Source of the DNA: Schlegelella_A sp038258415 | GTDB taxonomy: Bacteria > Pseudomonadota > Gammaproteobacteria > Burkholderiales > Burkholderiaceae_C | Direction: 5' to 3' | Assembly (NCBI GenBank): GCA_038258415.1 | Contig: JBBSPY010000078.1 | Span: 1 to 13,061, forward strand | DNA: 13,061 nt | Shown: piece by piece, positions 1-7,754 of the stretch | Layout of the letters: every line of letters begins with the position of its first letter | Numbering within the stretch: position 1 is the stretch's first letter | Position numbers and translations under genes: made by a program | The notes under the pieces: model-generated | What the model was told of the DNA's origin: nothing | Databases searched by the model: none | Seen by the model: only the letters and a program-made list of their open reading frames with translations

Positions 1-249
1 AAGTCGCGCCACTGGCTCGACGAGCCCGCCAACGTCAAACGACTCTGGCGGGGCTTTCTCGTCGTGCTGGCCTTGACCATCCTCGCGGAGGTGGTGGTGG
101 ACACGCATCCGCACTTCGGCATCGAGTCGGTGTTCGGCTTCTATGCCTGGTTCGGCTTTTTCGCCTGCGCGGCGATGGTCGCCGTCGCCAAGGTGCTGGC
201 CTGGGTTCTCAAGCGCCCCGACACCTACTACGGCAAGTGCGATGACTGA
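1..249 (+). CDS. Small two-helix membrane protein of a Mrp-like antiporter cluster (3' part)
   Basis: The frame is open from the left edge to TGA at 247-249, giving 82 residues; the start lies outside the window. Two hydrophobic helices are visible, at about residues 19-35 and 44-68 of the fragment. They are joined by a short segment with His-Pro-His and followed by a polar tail containing DTYYGK. The stop overlaps the start of the next gene (ATGACTGA), which implies translational coupling to the antiporter subunit downstream. From memory of the family, short proteins with a GFYAWFGF-type segment and an acidic-aromatic DYY tail sit at the end of Mrp-like Na+/H+ antiporter clusters beside MrpD-type subunits. 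Its precise role is unknown. I infer a small accessory or assembly subunit in the inner membrane. The reading frame is secure, the function is not. Confidence 0.75.
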   Translation, partial: KSRHWLDEPANVKRLWRGFLVVLALTILAEVVVDTHPHFGIESVFGFYAWFGFFACAAMVAVAKVLAWVLKRPDTYYGKCDD

Positions 250-1927
250 GCTGGTGGTCCACCCTGCGCTGGTGCTGATCGTCGGCGGCCTGTTGCTGCC
301 GTTCGCGCGGGGTCGGCTGAGGCTGCTGGCCATCGTGGCGATTCCCCTCGTCGCACTGGCGCTGGTCTGGCGGGTGCCCGACGGGCCGGTGTGGACAACG
401 CGCTTTCTCGACCACACGATCACGCCGCTGCAGGGCGACAAGCTCTCGCGCCTGTTCGCGACCATCTTCGCGCTGATGGCAGCCGGCGGCGGCCTGTTCG
501 CACTCGGCCAGAAGAGCCGCGTCGAGGTGCCGGCGGCCTTCGTCTATGCGGGCTCGGCGATGGGTGTTGCGCTGGCCGGCGACCTGCTCACCGCGTTCGC
601 CTTCTGGGAGCTGATGGCCGTGGGCTCGACGCTGGTGCTATGGAGCCACGGCACGAACGACTCGTACCGCGCCGCACGCCGGTATCTGATGATCCATCTG
701 CTCGGCGGCATGCTGCTCTTCGCCGGCATCACAGGTCACGTCGCGCAGACCGGCAGCGTCGCGTTCACGCGCATGGCGCCCGACACCATCGCCCACTGGC
801 TGATCCTGCTCGGCTTCCTGGTCAACGCCGGCGCGCCGCCGCTGTCGGCCTGGCTGCCCGATGCCTACCCCGAGGCGTCGTGGAGCGGTACGGTGTTCCT
901 CTCGGCCTTCACCACCAAGACCGCGGTCTACGCGTTGATCCGCGGCTTTCCAGGCACCGAGCTGTTGATCTGGGTGGGGCTGTTCATGGTGTTCTACGGC
1001 ATCGTCTACGCGCTGCTCGAGAACGACATGCGGCGCATCCTGGCCTACTCGATCGTCAACCAGGTCGGCTTCATGATCGCCGGCATCGGCATCGGCACCG
1101 AGATGGCGCTCAACGGCGCCGCGGCCCATGCCTTCGCCCACATCATCTACAAGGCGCTGCTGCTGATGGCGGCCGGCTCGGTGCTGCTGATGACGGACCG
1201 GCGCAAGTGCTCCGAGCTCGGCGGCCTGTTCCACACCATGCCGCTGACCACGGTATGCGGCACGATCGGTGCGCTGGCGATTTCAGCGTTCCCGCTCACC
1301 TCCGGCTTCGTCTCCAAGTCGATGGTGTCGCAGGCCGCCGCCGACGGGCACCTGCTGACGGTGTGGCTGCTGCTCACGGCGGCCTCGGCAGGCGTGTTCC
1401 TGCATGCCGGCATCAAGTTCCCCTGGTTCGTGTTCTTCCAGAAGGACTCCGGGCTGCGCCCGGCCGAGCCGCCTGCGAGCATGCGCTGGGCGATGGTCGC
1501 CTTCGCGTTCCTGTGCATCGCGCTCGGTGTCTGGGTCGAGCCGCTGTACGCGCTGCTGCCCTACGCGGTGAAGTTCGAGCCCTACACCTGGGCCCACGTC
1601 CTGACGCAGCTGCAGCTGCTGCTGTTCTCGGGTCTGGCGTTCTTCGCCATGTTGCCCTACCTCCGGCGCACGCTCACCCTCACGCTCGATACCGATTGGG
1701 TCTGGCGGCGCCTGCTGCCCGCAGCGGCAGCCCGCTTCGAGGCTGTGTTCGGCGCCGTCAAGGGAACGGTCGCTGCCCTGGTCAGCCGTTTCGGCGGCGG
1801 CCTCGTCCGCAGGGTGGTCCGCGCTGCCGACCACGATGCCCGCCTGGCCGGAACCTGGACGACGCGCAGCATGGCGATGTGGGCGCTGATCCTGCTGCTG
1901 GGGTACCTGGTGCTGTACTACGCGTGA
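242..1927 (+). CDS. MrpD/NuoL-type proton-translocating antiporter subunit
   Basis: This 561-residue polytopic membrane protein belongs to the proton_antipo_M family (MrpD, NuoL/M/N). Members form the proton or cation channel of multi-subunit Na+/H+ antiporters and of complex I. The charged residues that line this channel are recognisable: Glu123 in FWELMAVGS, Lys226 in TTKTAVY, Lys304 in AHIIYKALLL and Lys392 in HAGIKFPW. ENDMRRILAYSIVNQVGFM (about 260-278) is a family hallmark. I chose ATG 242 because it overlaps the preceding stop and gives an N-terminus leading straight into helix 1; an upstream in-frame ATG at 143 would add 33 non-hydrophobic residues read from the previous gene's alternative frame. 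The protein is longer than a typical MrpD of about 500 residues. The extra C-terminus holds an amphipathic stretch and a final helix. Other Mrp subunits should lie left of the window. The context suggests a Mrp-like antiporter rather than complex I, but the exact substrate cannot be read from the sequence. Confidence 0.92.
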   Translation: MTELVVHPALVLIVGGLLLPFARGRLRLLAIVAIPLVALALVWRVPDGPVWTTRFLDHTITPLQGDKLSRLFATIFALMAAGGGLFALGQKSRVEVPAAFVYAGSAMGVALAGDLLTAFAFWELMAVGSTLVLWSHGTNDSYRAARRYLMIHLLGGMLLFAGITGHVAQTGSVAFTRMAPDTIAHWLILLGFLVNAGAPPLSAWLPDAYPEASWSGTVFLSAFTTKTAVYALIRGFPGTELLIWVGLFMVFYGIVYALLENDMRRILAYSIVNQVGFMIAGIGIGTEMALNGAAAHAFAHIIYKALLLMAAGSVLLMTDRRKCSELGGLFHTMPLTTVCGTIGALAISAFPLTSGFVSKSMVSQAAADGHLLTVWLLLTAASAGVFLHAGIKFPWFVFFQKDSGLRPAEPPASMRWAMVAFAFLCIALGVWVEPLYALLPYAVKFEPYTWAHVLTQLQLLLFSGLAFFAMLPYLRRTLTLTLDTDWVWRRLLPAAAARFEAVFGAVKGTVAALVSRFGGGLVRRVVRAADHDARLAGTWTTRSMAMWALILLLGYLVLYYA

Positions 1928-1995
1928 GGAAGACGGCGCGCCACCGGAACGTTCTGCAATGATCGCGACTTGATGTTGCCGCTGCGACGATCCTG

Positions 1996-2232
1996 TTGAA
2001 TTCCGACACGCTGAACCTCCTGCAATGGCCGGCGATGGTGGTGTCGATCGTGGCCGCCTGGCTCGTCGCCTCGTCGGAGGAACGGCGCCGCAAGCTCGGC
2101 TTCTGGGTCTTCCTCGCGAGCAACGTGCTCTGGATCGCCTGGGGTGCGTTTGCGTCCGCGTGGGCGCTCATCGTGCTGCAGGTCGCGCTTGCCGCGATGA
2201 ACATCCGCGGCGTCGCGAAGAACGACGGCTGA
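1996..2232 (+). CDS. Small three-helix membrane protein, unknown function
   Basis: A 78-residue protein starting with TTG at 1996. The frame has a stop at 1960-1962 and no ATG or GTG between it and this TTG. The TTG start yields a natural N-terminus (MNSDTLNLLQWPAM); the first in-frame ATG (2035) would cut into the first helix. No strong ribosome binding site is visible. Three hydrophobic helices fit at about residues 9-26, 34-52 and 54-70. A basic SSEERRRK loop follows helix 1, and the end is polar. The NVLWIAWG and LQVALAAMNIRG segments resemble, in general shape, one three-helix unit of PnuC- or SemiSWEET-like small transporters. This is a likeness, not an assignment. It lies 68 bp after the antiporter gene on the same strand and could be co-transcribed. 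Coding is supported by the hydrophobic pattern and GC-rich third positions. Confidence 0.75.
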   Translation: MNSDTLNLLQWPAMVVSIVAAWLVASSEERRRKLGFWVFLASNVLWIAWGAFASAWALIVLQVALAAMNIRGVAKNDG

Positions 2233-2277
2233 CCGGGCGGGCTGCCGAGCGTCAGAAGGCCTGGCGTCGAGGACGGC

Positions 2278-3018
2278 CTAGGCCGCGCAAGGACCGAAGG
2301 ACTCGATCGCGTCGGTCAGCGCCTCCGGGTTCTCCAGCGGCAGCACGTGCCCTCCGGCAATCACCTTCAGCTCGCCCTGCCCCAGATGCGGCATCGTGAG
2401 TTGGCGCTGGATGTCGGCGCCGAGTGACGGATCGTCCGCGCCGGCAATGACCCGCACGGGCAGGGACAGCACGCCCACCCGGGCCGACCAGTCTTCTTGG
2501 CTCGTGGTCGATATCCATGTCTTCCAGGCGACCAGGGAAGCCCGCATCGCATCCGCGATCGCCGGTTCACGCCACTCGTCGGGCAACTGCCGGGCGGTGA
2601 TGCCATCCACGTAGGCCGCCGCAGCATCGCGGCTTCCGTCGAAAGCCATGAGTCGCTTGCGGACCTCGTCGGTGAACGGCTCGGGCGGGGGCGGCGACGG
2701 CGTCACGAGGATGAGCCCGCGCAGGTAGTCGGGCTTGCGGCTCGCGAGCGCACAACTGATCTTGCCCGTCATCGAGTGACCGACGACGACGCCATGCTCG
2801 ATGCCGGCGGAACGGATCTGTTGGTCGACGTGGTCGGCCATGGCCGCCACATCGAGGGCGCCAAGCGCGGCGGCATCGCCGAAGCCGGGCATGTCGAACA
2901 TCAGCAGGCGATGTCGAGTGGCAAGCCGCGGCGCCATGCGCTGCCACTCTCGATGCGAATTGCCGAAAAAGTGAAGGAGGACAAGGGCGGGAGCGGAGGT
3001 CGTTGTTTTGATCGTCAT
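2278..3018 (-). CDS. Alpha/beta hydrolase fold protein
   Basis: A 246-residue protein with the alpha/beta hydrolase fold. Early LVLLHFFGNSHREW matches the oxyanion-hole region, with HFFG in place of the usual HGxxG. The nucleophile elbow is GHSMTG with Ser82. The acid is Asp195 or Asp196 in IAGADDPSLG, and the catalytic His is His224 in AGGHVLPLENP. The Ser-Asp-His set is therefore complete. No signal peptide is visible, so it should be cytoplasmic. The family includes esterases, haloperoxidase-like enzymes and C-C bond hydrolases, and the substrate cannot be told from the sequence. The start ATG (3016-3018) is the natural one. A GATACT hexamer on the minus strand, about 7 bp upstream of the ATG (plus positions 3025-3030), could be a -10 element with no clear -35. 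The gene is convergent with the preceding small gene and divergent from the efflux operon. No functional link to efflux is evident. Confidence 0.9.
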   Translation of the reverse strand: MTIKTTTSAPALVLLHFFGNSHREWQRMAPRLATRHRLLMFDMPGFGDAAALGALDVAAMADHVDQQIRSAGIEHGVVVGHSMTGKISCALASRKPDYLRGLILVTPSPPPPEPFTDEVRKRLMAFDGSRDAAAAYVDGITARQLPDEWREPAIADAMRASLVAWKTWISTTSQEDWSARVGVLSLPVRVIAGADDPSLGADIQRQLTMPHLGQGELKVIAGGHVLPLENPEALTDAIESFGPCAA

Positions 3019-3195
3019 TCACGCAGTATCGCGGCTGCACGGTGAGAGCAGTGTGCGACCGCCGGCAGCGGGATCGAAGGCCGGCTCCCGGGTTCAAGGC
3101 CAGTCGACAGAAAACCAAGCCCTTGCGAATCGTCTGGCATTTGCCGGGGCCTGTCCGTCGACGCGGCCTAATCGACACCATTGCCGCGGCCCCGA
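3019..3195. promoter_or_regulatory. Divergent intergenic region, presumed promoters of hydrolase gene and efflux operon
   Basis: This spacer of about 177 bp separates the hydrolase gene from the divergent efflux operon and must hold the promoter of the latter if the operon starts here. I find no convincing sigma70 pair. Two similar 12-mers lie 19 bp apart in direct orientation: GGATCGAAGGCC (3071-3082) and GGGTTCAAGGCC (3090-3101). They could be regulator half-sites or chance in GC-rich DNA. Two GTCGAC palindromes also occur within the spacer. Several frames across it are open but show no protein-like features. The regulatory role is inferred from gene arrangement. Confidence 0.35.
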
Positions 3196-4494
3196 ATGGT
3201 GGGTCGTCTTCAGGTCGTCGAAACACCTTTGACCCCCTCCAACCCGGGCGCACGCTCGCATCTCTCATGCGCCTTGGTCGCGTTCGCGTGTCTGCTGGCG
3301 GCGGCGGCACTCGCGGGTTGTGGAGCGAAAGACCAAGAATCCTCGAAGGGAAAGCCCGCCCGAAACGGGGGGAACGTCGAGCGCGCCGCCGACGGCGCGC
3401 CGAAGACCGTGGGCTACGTGGTTGCCCGGCAGACCAGCGCGCCCGACATCATCGAGCTCGCCGGCCGCGCTTCGCCCTTTCGCGCGTCCGAAGTGAGGCC
3501 GCAGGTATCCGGGGTGATCCGCCGGCGGCTCTTCACGGAAGGCGCGTTCGTGCGCGGCGGACAGCCGCTGTACGAGATCGACCCGAGCCTGTACCGCGCC
3601 GCCGCAGCCGAGGCGGAAGCGAATTTGCAGAATGCCCAGGCCAACGCTGAGGCCGCCAGCGCACAGGCCGACCGCTACAAGCCTCTGGCCGAGATCGAGG
3701 CGGTGAGCCAGCAGGACTACACCAACGCGGTGGCCGCATCGCGTCAAGCCGCGGCGCAGGTGGCGCAATACCGGGCGCAGTTGCAGACGGCGCAGATCAA
3801 CCTGAAGTTCACCACCGTGCCGGCACCGATCTCGGGGCGCATCGGGCGATCGCTGTTCACACAGGGTGCGCTGGTGACCGCCAATCAGGCTGATCCGCTG
3901 GCCCGCATCAACCAGCTCGATCCGATCTTCGTCGACATCCAGCAACCCGCGGCGGCGCTACTGGCGCTGCGCCGTTCACTGGGCCGGGACGGCATCGTTC
4001 CGGCCAGCGCAGCGGTGCGACTGAAACTGCAGGATGGCAGCGACTACGGCGAGGTCGGCAAGGTTGAATTCTCCGAGGTGCTGGTCGATCAGAGCACCGG
4101 TACGGTCACGGTGCGGGCGCGCTTTCCCAATCCGGACGGCGTTCTTCTGCCCGGCATGTTCGTTCGCGCGCGCTTTGCCCAATCCATCGACGAGTCCGTC
4201 ATCCTGGTGCCGCAGCCGGCAGTGGCGCGCGATCCCAAAGGCGCGGCGACGGTCTTCGTCGTTGGCACCGATGGCAAGGCGGAGTCCCGGACGATCACCG
4301 CGGACCGCACCCAGGGTGCCGACTGGGTCGTCACGGACGGATTGAAGCCAGGTGACAGGATCATCGTGCAGGGCACCGCAAAGCTGCGACCTGGGCAGCC
4401 TGTCGAGGCAGTTCCGGCCGACACGCCGCAGAAGGTCGTGCCGCCAGGTCAGGCCGGCTCGGCGGGCGCTGCCAGCGCGGCCAAGAACGGCTGA
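3196..4494 (+). CDS. RND efflux periplasmic adaptor (AcrA/MexA family lipoprotein)
   Basis: The membrane fusion protein of a tripartite efflux pump, linking the inner-membrane permease to the outer-membrane channel across the periplasm. With ATG 3196 it has 432 residues. A signal sequence ends in the lipobox LAGC with Cys42 as the lipidated residue, so it is anchored in the inner membrane by lipid. Domains follow in AcrA order: first lipoyl half with ASEVRPQVSGVIRRRLF, then an Ala/Gln-rich alpha hairpin (about 130-200), then the second lipoyl half APISGRIGRSLFTQGALV, a beta-barrel, and a membrane-proximal domain near the C-terminus with GDRIIVQGTAKLRPGQPV. The start is uncertain: TTG 3181, GTG 3199 and TTG 3229 are alternatives, and none has a clear ribosome binding site. 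TTG 3229 would give a shorter and more typical lipoprotein leader. It lies 5 bp before the permease gene, in the same operon. Confidence 0.93.
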   Translation: MVGRLQVVETPLTPSNPGARSHLSCALVAFACLLAAAALAGCGAKDQESSKGKPARNGGNVERAADGAPKTVGYVVARQTSAPDIIELAGRASPFRASEVRPQVSGVIRRRLFTEGAFVRGGQPLYEIDPSLYRAAAAEAEANLQNAQANAEAASAQADRYKPLAEIEAVSQQDYTNAVAASRQAAAQVAQYRAQLQTAQINLKFTTVPAPISGRIGRSLFTQGALVTANQADPLARINQLDPIFVDIQQPAAALLALRRSLGRDGIVPASAAVRLKLQDGSDYGEVGKVEFSEVLVDQSTGTVTVRARFPNPDGVLLPGMFVRARFAQSIDESVILVPQPAVARDPKGAATVFVVGTDGKAESRTITADRTQGADWVVTDGLKPGDRIIVQGTAKLRPGQPVEAVPADTPQKVVPPGQAGSAGAASAAKNG

Positions 4495-4499
4495 AGCAG

Positions 4500-7400
4500 A
4501 TGGTTTCGCGCGTTTTCATCGACCGCCCGATCTTCGCGTGGGTGATCGCGATCGTCGTGATGCTGGCCGGTGGCGCTTCGATCCTGCAACTGCCGATCGC
4601 GCAATACCCGGACGTCGCGCCGCCACAGGTCTCGGTGCGCGCCACCTACCCGGGCGCCTCGGCCGAGATCGTGCAAAACAGCGTGACCCAGGTGATCGAG
4701 CAATCGCTCACCGGCATCGACGGCCTGCTGTATTTCAGTTCGTCGTCGAACTCGCGCGGCGGCGTGACGATCAACGTGACCTTCGAGAGCGGCACCAACG
4801 CCGACATCGCACAGGTGCAGGTGCAGAACCGGGTGCAGCAGGCGGTGCCGCGCCTGCCTCAACAGGTGCAGCAGCAAGGCGTGCGGGTGCGCAAGTCGAA
4901 CCCCGATTTCCTGTTGATCGTCGCCGTCTATGACGAGACCAACAAGCTGTCGAAGCAGGACGTGTCCGACTACCTCAGTTCGAACGTGGAGGATGCGCTG
5001 AGCCGCATTCCGGGCGTGGGCGACATCAACGTCTTCGGCTCGCCCTATGCGATGCGGATCTGGCTGCAGCCGAGCAAGCTGGCCAGCTTCCAGCTGATGC
5101 CCGGCGACGTGATCGCCGCCGTCGAGGCGCAGAACACCGAGGTCGCCGCCGGCGAGATCGGCGGCCAGCCATCGGCGCCGGACCAGTACCTGAACGCCAC
5201 GGTGACGGCGCAGTCGCGGCTGCACACGCCCGACGAGTTCGGCAACATCATCCTGAAGACCCAGCGCAACGGCGCCACCGTGCGCATCGCCGACGTGGCT
5301 CGGGTCGAATTCGGGTCCGAAACCTACGGCTCGATCGTCAACGTCAACGGCCACCCCGGCGCCGGCATCGCCGTGCTGCTGTCGCCGGGTGCCGACGCCT
5401 TGTCGACGGCCGAACTGGTGAAGCAGGAGATCACAAACCGCGCCCGCAGCTTTCCGCCCGGTCTGGTCTACACCTTCGCCAACGATTCCACCGATTTCAT
5501 CAAGCTGTCGGTCGAGGAGGTGGTCAAGACGCTGATCGAGGCCATCGTGCTGGTGGTGATCGTGATGTTCATCTTCCTGCAGGGCTGGCGCGCGACGCTG
5601 ATCCCGGCGATTGCGGTGCCCGTGGTGCTGCTGGGCACCTTCGGCGTGATGGCGGCGCTGGGCTTCTCAATCAACACGCTGACGCTGTTCGGCCTGGTGC
5701 TGTCCATCGGCCTGCTGGTGGACGATGCGATCGTGGTGGTGGAAAACGTCGAGCGTCTGCTCGACGAGAACCCCGGCATGTCCCCACGTGACGCGACGAT
5801 CGAGTCGATGCAGGAAATCTCGGTGGCGCTGGTGGCGATTGCCCTCGTGTTGTCGGCGGTATTCCTGCCGATGGCCTTTTTTGGCGGCTCGACCGGCGTC
5901 ATCTACCGCCAGTTTTCCGTGACGATCGTGTCGGCGATGCTGCTGTCGGTAGGGGTCGCCCTGGTGCTGACGCCCGCGCTGACCGCGCATCTGCTCAAGC
6001 CCAGATCCAAATCCAAAGTCGGGACGGAACGGTCTTCGGGCGAAGAGACCGACGAAGAACAACGGAACAAGCCAGATGATGCGGGATGGCTCGCCAAGCA
6101 TGCGCCGCGTGTGCACGCCGGCATCGAACGCGCGCGCAACGGCTTCAACCGTGGCTTCGACATCACCACCAAGCAATACGTCCGCGCGTCGCACGCGATG
6201 ATCGGCCGGCGCACGATCTTCCTGATTCTGTACGCCCTCATCTGCGCGCTGCTGGCGTTCCTGTTCCTGCGACTGCCGTCCGGCTTCCTGCCGACCGAGG
6301 ACCAAGGCAACGCGATCATCTCGTTCCAGTTGCCGCCGGGCGCGACGATCAACCGCGCCGAGCAGGTGCAGCAGCGCATCGAGACCTATTTCCTGGAGTA
6401 CGAGAAGGACAACGTGCAGACGATGTTCACGGTGGCCGGCGGCGGCGGCGGCGCCGCTGGGCAGAACGTCGGTCGCGGCTACCTGAACTTCACGGACTGG
6501 TCGCTGCGCGAAGGCGACGGAAACAGCGCCGAAGCCATCACCGCCCGCGCCACCGCCGCCTTCGCCGGCCTGCGCGATGCCGAGATCTACGCACTGGTGC
6601 CGCCGCCGATCCGCGGCCTGGGCCAGTCCAGCGGGTTCACGGTCGAGTTGCAGAACACCGGCGAGCTGTCGCGGGAGGCCTTCTCGGCCGCCAAGGACAA
6701 GCTGCTTGAAGCGGCGCGCAACGATCCCGGGCTCTCGTCGGTGCGGGTGACCGAGTTGCCCGACAAGGCGACCCTGAAGGTCGATATCGACCAGCAAAAG
6801 CTGGCCACCCTCGGCCTGACGCAGGCCAACGTGAACGGCACCCTGTCGACCGCCTGGGGCGGAAGCTATGTCAACGACTTCATCGACCGCGGGCGCGTCA
6901 AGCGCGTGTATGTGCAGGGCGACGCTCCGTATCGGTCGGAGCCCGACGATCTGTATTCCTGGTTCGTGCGTGGGAGCGACGGCAGCATGGCGCCGTTCTC
7001 GTCGTTCGCATCGACCCGCTGGGCCGAGGCGCCGGTGGCGCTGTCGCGCTTCAACGGCATTCCCTCGTTCGAGTTCAATGGCTCGCCGGCGCCCGGCAAG
7101 AGTTCGGGCGAGGCGATCGCCCGCATCGAGGAGCTGGCCGGCGAGCTCGAGGGCACGAGCATCGCCTACGCGGGACTGACCTTCCAGGAACGGTTGTCGG
7201 CCGGCCAGGCTCCGATCCTGTACGGACTGTCGCTCCTGGTGGTGTTCCTGTGCCTGGCGGCGTTGTACGAGAGCTGGTCGGTGCCGGTTGCGGTGCTGCT
7301 GATCATCCCGCTGGGACTGGTCGGCGCGGTGCTGGCAGTGACGCTGCGCGGACTGATCAACGACGTCTACCTGCAGCTTGGCCTGCTGACGACGATGGGC

Positions 7401-7754
7401 TTGGCGGCGAAGAACGCGATCCTGATGATCGAGTTTGCCGAGCAGGCAGAAAAGGAAGGCAAGAGCCCGGTTGATGCAGCACTGGAGGCGGCCCGCCTCC
7501 GGCTGCGTCCGATCCTGATGACGAGCCTGGCCTTCATCTTCGGGGTGTTGCCGCTGGCGCTGTCCACCGGTGCCGGCGCGAACAGCCGCATCGCGATCGG
7601 CACGGCGGTGGTCGGCGGCATGCTGACGGCGACAGTCCTCGCGATCTTCTACATCCCGCTGTTCTTCGTGCTGGTGCGACAACTGACGCGATCACGACGC
7701 GACGAGGGTTCCGGTGAGCCGTCGAATGACGACCCAGAGGAGCAGCCGGCGTGA
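4500..7754 (+). CDS. RND multidrug efflux permease, HAE1 family (AcrB/MexB-like)
   Basis: The inner-membrane proton-driven pump, 1084 residues, exporting hydrophobic or amphipathic compounds from periplasm and membrane; it works as a trimer. The start FIDRPIFAWVIAIVVMLAGG is the family signature. The proton-relay Asp pair is Asp408-Asp409 in GLLVDDAIVVVENVERLL, and the matching Lys is Lys971 in GLAAKNAILMIEFAEQ. A GFLPTEDQGN segment opens the second periplasmic loop, and both halves of the internally repeated fold are present. The length exceeds AcrB (1049). Much of the difference is a longer, highly charged cytoplasmic loop from residue 500 to about 527, plus an acidic C-terminal tail. ATG 4500 follows the adaptor stop by 5 bp with only a weak AGCAG upstream, so coupling is likely. 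The last 4 bp overlap the channel gene. Substrates cannot be inferred. Confidence 0.97.
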   Translation: MVSRVFIDRPIFAWVIAIVVMLAGGASILQLPIAQYPDVAPPQVSVRATYPGASAEIVQNSVTQVIEQSLTGIDGLLYFSSSSNSRGGVTINVTFESGTNADIAQVQVQNRVQQAVPRLPQQVQQQGVRVRKSNPDFLLIVAVYDETNKLSKQDVSDYLSSNVEDALSRIPGVGDINVFGSPYAMRIWLQPSKLASFQLMPGDVIAAVEAQNTEVAAGEIGGQPSAPDQYLNATVTAQSRLHTPDEFGNIILKTQRNGATVRIADVARVEFGSETYGSIVNVNGHPGAGIAVLLSPGADALSTAELVKQEITNRARSFPPGLVYTFANDSTDFIKLSVEEVVKTLIEAIVLVVIVMFIFLQGWRATLIPAIAVPVVLLGTFGVMAALGFSINTLTLFGLVLSIGLLVDDAIVVVENVERLLDENPGMSPRDATIESMQEISVALVAIALVLSAVFLPMAFFGGSTGVIYRQFSVTIVSAMLLSVGVALVLTPALTAHLLKPRSKSKVGTERSSGEETDEEQRNKPDDAGWLAKHAPRVHAGIERARNGFNRGFDITTKQYVRASHAMIGRRTIFLILYALICALLAFLFLRLPSGFLPTEDQGNAIISFQLPPGATINRAEQVQQRIETYFLEYEKDNVQTMFTVAGGGGGAAGQNVGRGYLNFTDWSLREGDGNSAEAITARATAAFAGLRDAEIYALVPPPIRGLGQSSGFTVELQNTGELSREAFSAAKDKLLEAARNDPGLSSVRVTELPDKATLKVDIDQQKLATLGLTQANVNGTLSTAWGGSYVNDFIDRGRVKRVYVQGDAPYRSEPDDLYSWFVRGSDGSMAPFSSFASTRWAEAPVALSRFNGIPSFEFNGSPAPGKSSGEAIARIEELAGELEGTSIAYAGLTFQERLSAGQAPILYGLSLLVVFLCLAALYESWSVPVAVLLIIPLGLVGAVLAVTLRGLINDVYLQLGLLTTMGLAAKNAILMIEFAEQAEKEGKSPVDAALEAARLRLRPILMTSLAFIFGVLPLALSTGAGANSRIAIGTAVVGGMLTATVLAIFYIPLFFVLVRQLTRSRRDEGSGEPSNDDPEEQPA
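7736..7742 (+). promoter_or_regulatory. Ribosome binding site for the outer-membrane channel gene
   Basis: AGAGGAG lies 8 bp upstream of GTG 7751, inside the end of the permease gene. It is the clearest Shine-Dalgarno sequence in the efflux operon. It supports choosing the GTG that overlaps the permease stop as the true start. Confidence 0.75.

Noticed and set aside
391..1962. A 523-codon plus-strand frame inside the antiporter gene.
   Set aside because: It is an out-of-frame reading of the MrpD-type gene, Arg/Ala/Pro-rich, without membrane helices.
2274..2284. GGCCTAGGCC palindrome at the end of the hydrolase gene, considered as a terminator stem.
   Set aside because: It has no loop and no T-tract, and it includes the stop codon. 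It is probably chance in GC-rich DNA.
5667..7682. A 671-codon open frame on the minus strand.
   Set aside because: It lies wholly antisense to the permease gene, is Gln/Arg/His-rich with no fold-like pattern, and arises from GC-rich codon bias.
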